Shown here in pieces: positions 22,800 to 32,463 of a stretch of 64,000 nucleotides of DNA (within the stretch, counting starts at the first letter, position 1; the number at the start of each line of letters is the position of its first letter). Under the pieces are notes generated by a model, which saw nothing but the letters and a program-made list of their open reading frames with translations, made no database searches and was not told the origin of the DNA. This stretch comes from Musa acuminata AAA Group. Taxonomy: Eukaryota; Streptophyta; Magnoliopsida; Zingiberales; Musaceae. A program made the position numbers and the translations under genes. The stretch is from positions 27,135,501 through 27,199,500 of the forward strand of contig NC_088345.1 in NCBI RefSeq assembly GCF_036884655.1, written 5' to 3'.

Positions 22800-23192
22800 T
22801 GTTAGGACTCTAGCTTGGAGAGTTCTAATTGAGAGGGACATTATATAAAACCTACCTAAGCTGACCCCTATTAAAGAGGTGAAGAGGCTGGCTAGGGTTA
22901 GGAGGTTGTTTCTTAGAGAAGAATAAGGAGTTGTAAAAGAATAGGAGTCTTGAGTAGGAGTCCTATTAGGAGTTGGTTAAAAGTAGGAGTCTTAAGTATG
23001 AGTCCTATTAGGAGTTAGGGTTTAGAAGCCCTATAAATAGTCATGTATTCCTCCTCTTTTCACAAGCAATAGATGAATCTTTTCTGTAGCCTTTGAGCAT
23101 CAACTTAGAGGGAGGAACCACTATAGAGTTCCAAGGAGGTCGATCCCCGAAAGAGATCAACCCCAAGTTTTGAATCTGCAAGGGTTCTAACA
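22800..23192 (+). repeat. 3' LTR of Gyp-2
   Basis: 393-bp partner of 9625-10005, ending GGGTTCTAACA before the ATAAC duplication. The pair differ by a 12-14 bp indel in the GATCAACCCCAAG part near the end plus substitutions. Confidence 0.9.
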
Positions 23193-23880
23193 ATAACTTA
23201 CCTCTTACCCGTCGGCATGATCATTATATAATGATTCTTCTAGGCAAACCTTCAGCAAATACTCAGCCATATTGGTATCTACATATCTAGAAGGATGAAA
23301 TAGAAAGGATTGTAAAAGAGATGCTTGAAATAGGAGTTATTCGGCCAAGTTGCAGCCTCTACTCTTCACTAGTGCTACTTGTACATAAGAAGGACACAAC
23401 ATGGCGAATATGCGTTGATTACTAAGCTCTCAATGGCATAACCATCAAGGATAAATACCCTATTTCAGTAGTAGATGAATTGCTATATGAAAGGGAGCAT
23501 AAATCTTTACAAAGCTAGACCTTCGATCCGGGTATCATTAAATATGAGTGTGTGAAAAAGGCATACGGAAAACCACATTTCGAACACACAACGACCATTA
23601 TGAATTTTTGCTTTCTTCAACAAAAGATGGAATATCTTGAGCATATCATATTAGAGGAAGGTGTGATGGTAGACCCCTCCAAAATAGAAGCAATGCAGAA
23701 CTGGCCGACCCCGAGGAGCATAAAATTGCTATATGGATTTCTTGGTTTAACAGGCTACAATCGCAAGTTTATAAAAAACTATGGAAAGATCAGTGCACCA
23801 CTCACTTCTCTACTAAAAAATGATACCTTCCAATGGTCGGACAAAGCCTTTGCTACCTTCAACAAACTTAACAAAAAGAG
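23193..23880 (+). pseudogene. Gyp-1 reverse transcriptase remnant, truncated
   Basis: Resumes Gyp-1 after Gyp-2, beginning with the RT fingers ([32 protein letters not shown]). The frame has several stops. The open part at 23552-23914 carries the thumb (HIILEEGVMVDPSKIEAMQNWPTPRSIKLLYGFLGLTGYN). The RT catalytic block is missing at 23601-23630 as in Gyp-2 and Gyp-3. At about 23880, before RNase H, it is fused to Gyp-4 in opposite orientation. The last residues of the 23552 frame are not Gypsy sequence. Confidence 0.85.
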
Positions 23881-23908
23881 TATTCTCCTGAAGGATCGTC
23901 AAAACAAA

Positions 23909-24622
23909 TCATAAATGCTGAAAGTGAGTCTCAAGAGAAGGGCTATAAATGAGAATATCATCAAAAATTACCAGTACAAATTTATGAAAAAAGCTCCAAA
24001 AAATATTGTTCATGAGAGTTTGGAATGTTGAAAGAGCATTAGTGAGTCCAAAAGGCATTAAAAAGAATTCATAGTGGTCGTTATGTTTGCGGAATGCAGT
24101 TTTTGGAATGTCGTCTTCACATACCCAAATTTGGTGGTAACCAGATCGGAGGTCCAACTTCGTGAAGACTCGAGCTCCTTTTAACTCATCAAGAAGTTCA
24201 TCCACTATTGGTATTAGGTACTTGTCTTTGATAGTGATGTCATTTAAAGCTCGGTAGTCGATGCACATCCTCCAAGTTCCGTCCTTCTTGCGTATAAGTA
24301 GCACCGGTAAGGAATAGGGGCTATAACTTGGTTGAATCGCCCTTGTTTCAAGCATCTTCTTTACGATATTTTCAATTTCATCCTTTTGGAGGTGAGGATA
24401 TCGGTACAACTGAGTGTTCGCTAGTGTCTTGCCCTGAAGGATTGGATTTCGATGGTCATGTTGCCGAGTAGGAGGAAGACCGCGTGGCTCAGCAAAAATG
24501 TCAGCGAATTTAGCAAGCAATTGGGTGAGATTTTGATCTTCAATTTCTATTTTCTTCCCCTCTGGTTGCTGCTGGAGATGCATCAAAAAGCCACCATTTA
24601 CCTTTTGCATAACTTTCTCCAT
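23909..24622 (-). pseudogene. Gyp-4 reverse transcriptase, N-terminal two-thirds, catalytic block present
   Basis: Open frame of 237 codons. Fingers and palm are well preserved: LLIRKKDGTWRMCIDYRALN, then FTKLDLRSGYHQI, KTAFRKHNDHYEFFLMPFGLTNALSTFQ and finally FVLVIFDDILIYSPSLETHF. Both the first catalytic Asp (in LDL) and the Asp pair (FDD, near 23963) are present, unlike the three other Gypsy copies here. The coding sequence stops at the junction near 23909, so the thumb is missing. It is a fragment of what may have been an autonomous relative. Confidence 0.88.
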
Positions 24623-26030
24623 TCATTGGGTCAAAATGGTGGTTACGTTGCTTCCATGCTTCTCGCGTAGGATGATCTATTTGCCTTTGTAGTAGAATTT
24701 CATAATTAATTTGGAGAAGTTCCAAGAGACATCACCTAGCATCATTAGCCATTCTCTGCCAAGAATGGCCTAATAGTCATCAATTGGTAGGAGGAAGAAG
24801 TCGGTAATAATTTATTTGTCTTGCAGTAATAGTTCCACTTGCGGACATCTTAGGTTGCACTTTAGGATTCTTCCGTAAGTGACTTTTATGTCAAACTTGC
24901 TACAACCTTTGATGTGGAGCATCATCCGAGCAGCAACCTTACTATTTAGGAAGTTATTAGTGCTGCCCATGTCGATGAAAATAGTGATCGGTTGTTGTTT
25001 GAGAAGGCCTCCAACTTTCATCATTTGCGGGTTTGAGTAGCCGGCTAGTGTGTATACCATAAAGTCAATCGGTTGTGGCTCTTCTTCTGCATCTTCTTTT
25101 TTATATTCAAGACTCTCTTTTGGATGTTCAATGACCTCTTCTTCTACTAGTTCAATCACAAGAAGTCTCCCTTTTTCACAGCGATGCTTGTGGCTCCACG
25201 ACTTATCGTAGTGCCAACATAACCCCTTCGCAGATCGCTCTCGAAGCTCTTCTCTTGTCATCCTTTTTGGTGCAAGGGATTAGTTGATAGTAGGGGGGGC
25301 TGAGGGCTTCGGTATTGCTAGTTGGGGAGTGACTCTAGTCCTCCAGGCTTCATGGTTCAATCGCTCCTCTTGAAGTTGTGCGAAAGAGATGGCTACCATA
25401 AGCATGTACCGTTGTCACACTTTAACTTCTCCTCGGATCTCTGGCTTCAAGCCCTCAATGAAGGTCCCTAGTAGTTATTTTTTAGACCAATCATGAGTTT
25501 GATTAGATAACCTTTCAAACCTAATTTGATACTCCTAAATGATGGAGGTTTGTCAGATCTTTGCTAGTTGTCCGTCAAAGTTCTTGTAATTGGTTGGTCC
25601 AAAGAGGATCAGAAGTCCTTCTTTGAATTCGCCATGAGTAGACTCTATGAGTGTGTTCAAACTAGTCAAATCACTGTATGACATCCCCTTCGAGATGTAT
25701 AGCTGTAATTTCTACTATAGATACGTTCGCGGTTTTATGGTACCAAATATATCGCTCTGCTCGCGAGATCCAACCAATCGGGTCTCCTTCTTCTCATCTA
25801 GGAAAGTCCAACCTCATATATGGATAGTTGGGATCGGTCATAGAGCCTCCCCTCTCCTGAAAGTCATCTCATGGGGCTAAGTGTGCTTGGTCAGAGCTCT
25901 CTCCTTGATGTGATTTTTTCGTGCTTGGTGGTTGGCCGAAACTGAGTTTGGTAAAGAGAGTTCGAATCTTATCCTCTATTCTCACCTCGAAGGCTTCGAA
26001 TTTAGCATTGACTGCCTCCTCAAATGCCAT
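24623..26030 (-). pseudogene. gag: Gyp-4 gag and protease, degenerate
   Basis: Starts at the ATG at 26030, aligned with the gag start of the sister elements. Gag blocks occur in several frames, with the knuckle-like segment LCWHYDKSWSHKHRCEKGRL near 25200. 24812-25261 then reads through to an aspartic protease site, ITIFIDMGSTNNFLNSKVAARM, where the usual DTG is DMG. Frameshifts at about 25640, 25880 and 24790 break the frame. No product is expected. Confidence 0.82.
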
Positions 26031-26978
26031 AGTAAATGCCTCTAAATCTTTAATGTTAAGATCTCTCTTTTATTGTTGGGTTAAAGGCATGTATAGGTTG
26101 AGAGAAGTGTTGGCCGAAAGGGTTGGCAGATTAGTGGATGTAGGCTGCAGTTTAGGTTTGTTTTGTGATTGGTTTGGATGCAGTTTGAGGGTGTGGTTTG
26201 GTGGAGTTTTAGGGCTGTGATGGTAGTGGATGAAGATTAGGAAAAAAAAGTTATAGATCTATGGTAGATGGTAGCAAAGGTTTGATAGGAATTAGTGAAA
26301 GTTATTGCAGATATGTGTTATCTTGTAAGAGAAGAATTGTCGTCAAAGAAACAACGATTTATTGACAAAATTTCTAGCAAAAATTGAGAGATTTGAAGAG
26401 AAAATTTGATAGAAAAATCTTGATTTATATACCTGCAAAGATGACCAATTTAATCAAGAAAATTTAAGCAAGGAAATTGGTGCAAATTACGATAACAGAA
26501 TTCTCGTCGAAAAATTTTAGCGATTTGCGATGAAAATTTGTAGCAACACAAGAATGTTTTTAGAGATGAATTCCTTAATAGATCAATATTAGATGGAAGC
26601 CAAGATGATCTATGAAGCGTATGAAAATTTTCATTCAAAAAGGGATGCAAATAGATTGGTTAAGACAACAATATGCGGCCGGAAGTTTCTACAACAATCC
26701 TTTATTCACAAAATTGATAACTTTAATGACGAAAGGAATTCGCTGGAATATAGGAACAATTTTTTTGGATTTTTGAATAAGGATAACTAAATTATAGCAG
26801 TAGTAAGGTAGGAAACCAGAACCTGTTGCAATTCACGGAGAGATCACAGAAAGATCTGCGGTGGTGGAGATGATGGCAGAATTCGGTGATGATCTTTTAA
26901 GCAATTGTGGGAATTACTTTGGGTAGCTATGGAGGGCTGATGGATGGCTGTGGAAGAGCAGCGAGATGCCGAGAATGC
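26031..26978 (-). other. Gyp-4 5' leader
   Basis: Non-coding leader, alignable with those of Gyp-1, Gyp-2 and Gyp-3 but without the second 191-bp unit. The primer site next to it (26979-26991) is decayed: TTATATCAGAGCAGC on the - strand. Confidence 0.75.
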
Positions 26979-26993
26979 TGCTCTGATATAAGA

Positions 26994-27378
26994 TGAGAGA
27001 ACCCTTGCAGATTCTAAGCTTGGAGTTGATCTCTTTAGGGGATCGACCTCCTTGGAACTCTATAGGGGTTCCTTCCTCCAAATTTCTATTCAAAGGCTGC
27101 AGAAAAGATTCATCTATTGCTTGTTAAAAGATGATGAATACAAAGCTATTTATAGGGCTTCTAAACCCTAACTCCTAATAGGACTACTACTTAAGACTCC
27201 TATTCCTTTACAACTCCTAATATGACTCCTACTCAAGACTCCTATTCCTTTACAACTCTTAATGTTTCTCTAAGAAATAATCTCCTAACCCTAACTGGCC
27301 TCTTCACCTCTTTAATAGAGGTCGGCTAGATAGGTTAACATGAATGCCCCTCTCAATTAGGACTCTCCTAGCTAGAGT
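26994..27378 (-). repeat. 5' LTR of Gyp-4, terminus lost
   Basis: Starts TGAGAGAACCC, diverged from TGTTAGAACCC, and ends abruptly after GCTAGAGTC where CTAACA would follow. One copy only of the terminal 44-bp unit. It abuts the Cop-3 LTR array. Confidence 0.8.
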
Positions 27379-27394
27379 CAAAATAATTTCCCAA

Positions 27395-27806
27395 TAGTTG
27401 GATGGAGATCCAATACCCAATAGGGGAGGATTCATTAGAGTTAAGTTGATAGGAGACCTTTATAAATAGGAGGGTTACAATATTTTATAGGCTAGAGCTC
27501 TTTGCTTCCTCTCCTATTCTCCTCTCCCTTTCAATCTCAGATCAGGCCTAGAGTTTTGAGGATCGTCATCGCAGCCCTACTATGTGGATCACTGGTTGAC
27601 CTCCTTCACCCTCTCCTAGAGATCTGCAAGGATTCAGGGATATACGATCCCCCTAGGTAACATAATCTATCTCATATGTAGTTTTCTATTTCATAAATTT
27701 TTGCACACCAATCTTCCCACGATGATGAACATATCTTTGGCAATTAGGGATTTTATTTTCTATTCTTCTACTGCGCTTATGATGTCACCCCCAAGATTTC
27801 CCAACA
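27395..27806 (-). repeat. Cop-3-type LTR, first tandem copy
   Basis: About 412 bp. On the - strand it begins TGTTGGGAAATCTTGGGG (27806), with TATTTATAAAG as a TATA-like box near 27455. Its - strand 3' end is near 27395 (ATCCAACTA). It is directly followed at 27807 by a second copy with no internal region between. A short AATTTCCCAA at 27385-27394 looks like the end of yet another copy. Confidence 0.8.
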
Positions 27807-27947
27807 GATCCAGTACCCAATAGGGCAAGATCCATTGGGGTTAAGTTGATAGGGGCCCTCTATAAATAGGAGAGAACTAGGGCCATAGGATAGACCCCTT
27901 TTGGCTGTCGTCTCCTATTCTCCTCCTTAGATAGCAGGTGTAGAGAT
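27807..27947 (-). repeat. Cop-3 3' LTR, left part
   Basis: Second tandem LTR copy, lacking the first dozen bases seen in the first copy (it starts at GATCCAGTACCC). It is cut by Cop-2 and resumes near 33745. Confidence 0.8.
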
Positions 27948-29228
27948 TGTTGAATCTTAGATTTTGATGATGAAACCAATTGATATGTTTATGATCTGAT
28001 CCATGTTTTGAGTGATGTAGGAAGCTTCGATTAGGGATAGATAATGAAAGCAGGAAGAATCATGTTGGGCTAGAGTGGAACATGTCAGAAGTTTGGACGT
28101 CGAGCTGGAGGATCGATCGACTTATCGACAGAAGGCCTTGGGCCATGGGATCGGGCATCGGGCCAAGAAGAGCAAAAATTACACTAAGGAAATTGGAGTT
28201 GTAGAGGTCAACTAGCCGATTGGGCAATAGGCCGCAAGAGAGGCCGATTTGCTGAAGAATTGAACGAGGCGTCGAAGAAACAATGACATGCCGGCCAATA
28301 CTTGATTTAGCTTTGTAATAATTGCCTAGATTGAAGTAGGTTTTAGGCATAATTGGGTTGGAATTGGGCCAACTTAATTAGGAGCTAATTGGGCCTAAGT
28401 TTGGGCTATGTTGGGCTAAGTGAAAGGCCTAAACAGTAACCTAACAGATGGAACCATCGGTGGCATAGTCTCTGAGACTATGTCAGGCGGTGGTACTATC
28501 CAGACTTAGTCTCCGAGACTATCAAGCGGTGGTACTGCCAGTATTGGCAATGGTACCATACAGACATAGGCTCCCAAGCGATGGTACCGCTAGATTGGGT
28601 AATGGTATCGCCTAATGTCAGTGTTGCAGGCGGTGGTACCACGTAGCATAGGTGGTGGTACCGCCAAGTCTCGGGAAACCCGGGATGAGACCTATTTGTG
28701 GTCTATAAATATCCTAGTTTTTCCTACATGGAGTAGCAAGAATTAAGCACGAAATTAAGTTGAAAAATGGGGAAAGAATACTTGAATCTCTCTTAGGATT
28801 TGTGATCACTTCTTCCTAGTATTTAGAAGTTCATCTAACGGGAGAAGTGAGGTCTAAGAAAGAGAATCTTGTAAGGGTTGTCTCCAAAACCCATGAAAAG
28901 GAGAAAGAGTATAAAAGGGTAGTTGATCTTCGCCCATTAAAGCAAGATCGTTAGTGGATGCCGATGGCCTTGACGGAAGAGAAATCGGGAGTGGATGTAG
29001 GTCACGACAACCGAACCACTATAAAACTCGGTTTGCATTTCTATTTATGCAATTTACCTTTATGACAAACTGCCTTACTTGCTTTACTTTCTTATTACAC
29101 TCTTATGATTGCTTTCAACTTAAATACATTTCCGATATCGAATCGAAATGAAGATTTTTCAAAACTGACTTTTTTGTCTAGTGCACTAATTCAAACCCCC
29201 CCTCTTAATGTCATTCTTGATCCTAAAA
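27948..29228 (+). repeat. 5' LTR of Cop-2
   Basis: 1281 bp from TGTTGAATC to GATCCTAAAA (final CA mutated). TATA box at 28704-28711. Between about 28450 and 28690 it has the SIRE palindromic minisatellite in the form GGCGGTGGTACCACC/GGTGGTACCGCC. Downstream, the R-U5 part matches 59935-60670. Confidence 0.9.
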
Positions 29229-29230
29229 AT

Positions 29231-29243
29231 TACTATCAGAGCC
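29231..29243 (+). promoter_or_regulatory. Primer binding site of Cop-2, mutated
   Basis: TACTATCAGAGCC, two changes from TGGTATCAGAGCC, placed two bases after the LTR. Confidence 0.8.
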
Positions 29244-29278
29244 ATATTCTTTCTCGTTTGGTTTAACACTCAAGAGAA

Positions 29279-30240
29279 ATGGCTCTTTTCGGCTTTCAAG
29301 ATGGTCACTTTATCATTTGTCCTTCTATGTTCAATGGGACGGACTACACTTACTGGAAAACTCATATGAGAGTTTTATTGCTTTTGTTAAATCTCGATTT
29401 ATCGAATATTATTAAAAACAGATTTCAAAAGTCTTCTCTTACAATAAACGATTGGAATGATTTGGAGAATAAGACTTTCTCTTTGAATGCCAAAGATATG
29501 AATGCTTTGTTTTGCGCCTTAGACAAAAAATGAATTTAATCATGTTTCTATTTGTATAACTACGCATGACATTTGGCACAGACTTGAAATCATACACGAA
29601 GGCACTAGTAGAGTTAAAGACTCTAAAATTAATCTTTTGATGCATGATTTCGAGTTGTTTCATATGAAACCAAGTGATACCATTGGAGACATGTACACTC
29701 GATTTATGAATGTCGTCAATAGTTTAAAAATACTTGGTAAAAGTTTTTCTAATTTTGAACTTGTGAACAAGATATTAAGATCCCTTTCAAAGAGTTGGGA
29801 TCCTAAAGTAAATACAATTCAAGAAGCGAAAGACTTGAATAATTTTTTACTCGAAGAACTTATTGGGTCTTTAATGGCCTATGAAATGAGTTGTATGACA
29901 TATGATGAACATGATAAACATGAAAACTACCTTCCAAAGAACAAGAAGAATTTAACACTTCGAACAATAGAAGACCACTCGAGCAAAAGCTCAAGTGATG
30001 ACATAAAACTCCTCACAAGTAAATTTATAAAATTTATAAAATATGAATCAAAAAGTAAAAATGAACTTAAAAAGAAGACGCTGGCAAAGAAGAAAAAAGT
30101 ATTCAAGGCGACTTAGGATGAATCGAGCTCATCCGAAGACGAGAAGCAAACTAACATAGACAAGGTGGCAAACTACACCTTAATGACTTTCGACGATGAG
30201 GTAAACAAAACCCTCTTAGTTTACTTTGAAATTACTTAAT
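29279..30240 (+). pseudogene. gag: Cop-2 gag, frameshifted
   Basis: SIRE-type gag. 29279-29533 starts MALFGFQDGHFIICPS and runs to ALDKK, where an extra A in a run of A near 29525-29530 shifts the frame. 29637-30116 continues with GDMYTRFMNVVNSLK and KILRSLSKSWDPKV, and a TAG at 30114-30116 interrupts the hinge. After it the frame reads DESSSSEDE and ends at 30238-30240 in LLVYFEIT. The zinc knuckle is missing. The C-terminus corresponds residue for residue to Cop-1 gag (LIYFEIT), which shows the shared deletion junction. No functional protein is expected. Confidence 0.87.
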
Positions 30241-32450
30241 ATTTTTTATGAGTTATTTTTAAATTCGTTAGTAAAAAAAAATTATAAAAAAAAATATATC
30301 ATGCCTCTCTTTCTAGTGTTTGAAAAAAAAAATTAAAAATTAAGGATGACAATTGCATATTAACTCCTAGCACTAAGCATAAAAAGTTAGATTTATTTTA
30401 AAAAAATACATTACTATAATAAACAAAATGATTTTGATTGAAAATACTTTATGTTTGATGAAATCAATTTTGATGATTTAATGATGCATAATGATGTAAT
30501 GAAAATATTAAAGTTTTGGTACCATTCTTGATGATTTTATACTATGAGTGAGATTTGAAGTTATACATGATGATTTTTGTAATTTATGGTTTATTGATCT
30601 TGATGATTTCTATGATGAAATTTACAATTTTAGTTTTAAACGATGATGCATGTGTTGATTATGACATAAAAAACTAAGGCATGCTTGTATGAAATAAATC
30701 ACACAAATTGAAACAACTAAAAAGGGAATGCATTTTGAAAATTTCTCTATCTCTATATTATCAATTTTTTTAAAAAAAATTAATAAATCTATCTATGTCA
30801 TTTTGAATCTCTTGAAAGTGATTTTGATGATTTTGATTATTTGAATTTGAATGAGTTTTTACCTATATCATGATTTTGATTCCTTAGTATTATAACTTGA
30901 AATATTTTATGAATCAAGATATTCTATTATGTGTTCTCATATTATTTAAGAGGATTTCTTTTATGAATCTTGATTTTTTTATGAATTCTAAGAATTATAA
31001 CTTGTGATATATTTATGAATCATGATCTTGACAACTTGAGATTTTTTATATATGAACAAGATATTTTATTCTCCTATGTTCTTTTTCATTAAAGAAGAGA
31101 TTCATCCAAACAAATCTTGATTCATTCACTTGGTATTTATGAATTGAAATTTATGTTTTATGAATCAAGAGTTTTCATATTTTGTTCTCCTATGATTCTT
31201 TTTGCTATTCACTAAAGAGGAGCCTTATCCTAATAAACCATCATATGCCTCTTGATATCTTGATAATTTATAACTTGAGTTTTGTTATGTACAAATTCTT
31301 TATATTTATGGTTGTATACCATATGTGATGCTTAGAGCATTAATGTTAGAAGGAAATGAATTGCATTAATGTTAGAGCATTAATGTGATGCTTAGAGCTT
31401 AGTTTTGTTATGTACAAATTTTTATATTCCCCTCTTCTTCTTTCTTACAATGACCAAAGGTAATAAGAAATTACTAGCTTGAATGTTAAATTTAGGCAAA
31501 AAAAAGTATTAGCTTAAATGTTAAATCTCCCAAATGCATAAACTCTTCTTATATATTTTTCGGATCGTGATCTTGATTTCTTGATTTTTATGACTTGAGT
31601 TTTCTTTTTAAATCAAGATTATTTTCTATCATTCCTTCTATTTACAAAAGAAGAGATTTGTCAAAAATGACATATAGTCTTTTGGTATTCATGAATTAAT
31701 CTTTCATTTTTTATGTTTGAAATATTGATGCAAATTTATTGTTTATCTTTGTCATGATGTGAAAATTGATGTAAAGGGAAAAGAATTACAAAATTATATT
31801 CTTCCTTCTTTTTGACAATGACAAAGGGGGAGATAAAATCTTCTAGCTTGCACACTTCATGAAAAATCTAAAACTTGTTAGCTTGCACATTTCAAAGAAA
31901 GGCAAAACTTGCTAGATTACATATTCTAAAATGATGCATTGCTATCTTGTTAGCTTGCTATTTACTATCTTGCATTCTTTTTCAAATACTTACTAGCCTT
32001 CATACTTCAAGAGAAGTAACATTTGCCAAATTGCTAGCTTGTATGTTCTAAAATGATGTAAAATTTGCTAAGCTTGCATATTCTATAATGAAGTAGAACT
32101 TGCATGTTTGAAAAATTGCTAGCTTGCACTTCTCAAAAGAGAAGAAAGAACTTGCTATCTTGAACATAACCAAGAATTGCTAGCTTGCTATCTCAAAAAA
32201 AGGAAGCAAAATTTACAAACTTGCATAACTCAAAATTGTTGCTAGCTTATATATTGTAAAACTTGCATATCCCAAAAGCTGGCTAGATGCACTTCTCCTT
32301 TTTGTTGATGACAAAGGGGGAGAAGTATGATGATGATATTAAAATCTATGTCATGTTGCTTGGATTTTTGAATTCAAGAGTTCTATCAATATGTCATATT
32401 GATAGGGGGAGTTTAGTTTAAACTTCATCATCAATTGATTGTCATCATCA
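30241..32450 (+). other. AT-rich non-coding spacer of Cop-2
   Basis: 2.2 kb without domains, counterpart of 2175-5381. It is rich in TGATGATTTTGAT-like sequence. About 31840-32300 carries roughly a dozen degenerate copies of TTGCTAGCTTGCA spaced 25-60 bp. Purine tracts like GACAAAGGGGGAGA recur at about 31820 and 32322. Confidence 0.78.
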
Positions 32451-32463
32451 AAAAGGGGTAGAT
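32451..32463 (+). promoter_or_regulatory. Polypurine tract of Cop-2
   Basis: AAAAGGGGTAGAT directly before the 3' LTR start, with one pyrimidine change from the AAAAGGGGGAGAT of Cop-1. Confidence 0.8.

Larger units (their letters stand above)
9625..23192 (+). mobile_element. Gyp-2: Ty3/Gypsy element with two nested insertions
   Basis: + strand element with LTRs at 9625-10005 and 22800-23192. It is flanked by ATAAC at 9620-9624 and 23193-23197, and its removal rejoins Gyp-1 pol. Its own length, without Sol-1 and Gyp-3, is about 5.2 kb. Order: LTR, primer site, long leader, gag, protease, deleted RT, RNase H, deleted integrase, chromodomain-like tail, polypurine tract, LTR. RT and integrase lack their catalytic cores in the same way as Gyp-1 (RT) and Gyp-3 (both), so it is inferred to be a dependent element. 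Confidence 0.9.
23909..27378 (-). mobile_element. Gyp-4: truncated - strand Gypsy element with an undeleted RT core
   Basis: Related to Gyp-1 to Gyp-3 in LTR, leader and gag but more diverged. From right to left: LTR (26994-27378), decayed primer site, leader, gag, protease and the first two-thirds of RT. It ends at about 23909-23918, tail to tail with Gyp-1. RNase H, integrase and the 3' LTR are missing. Confidence 0.85.

Noticed and set aside
30241..32450. Possible long non-coding RNA or satellite in the AT-rich spacer
   Set aside because: The sequence is shared with the Cop-1 spacer and bounded by gag and the polypurine tract, so it is part of the element.
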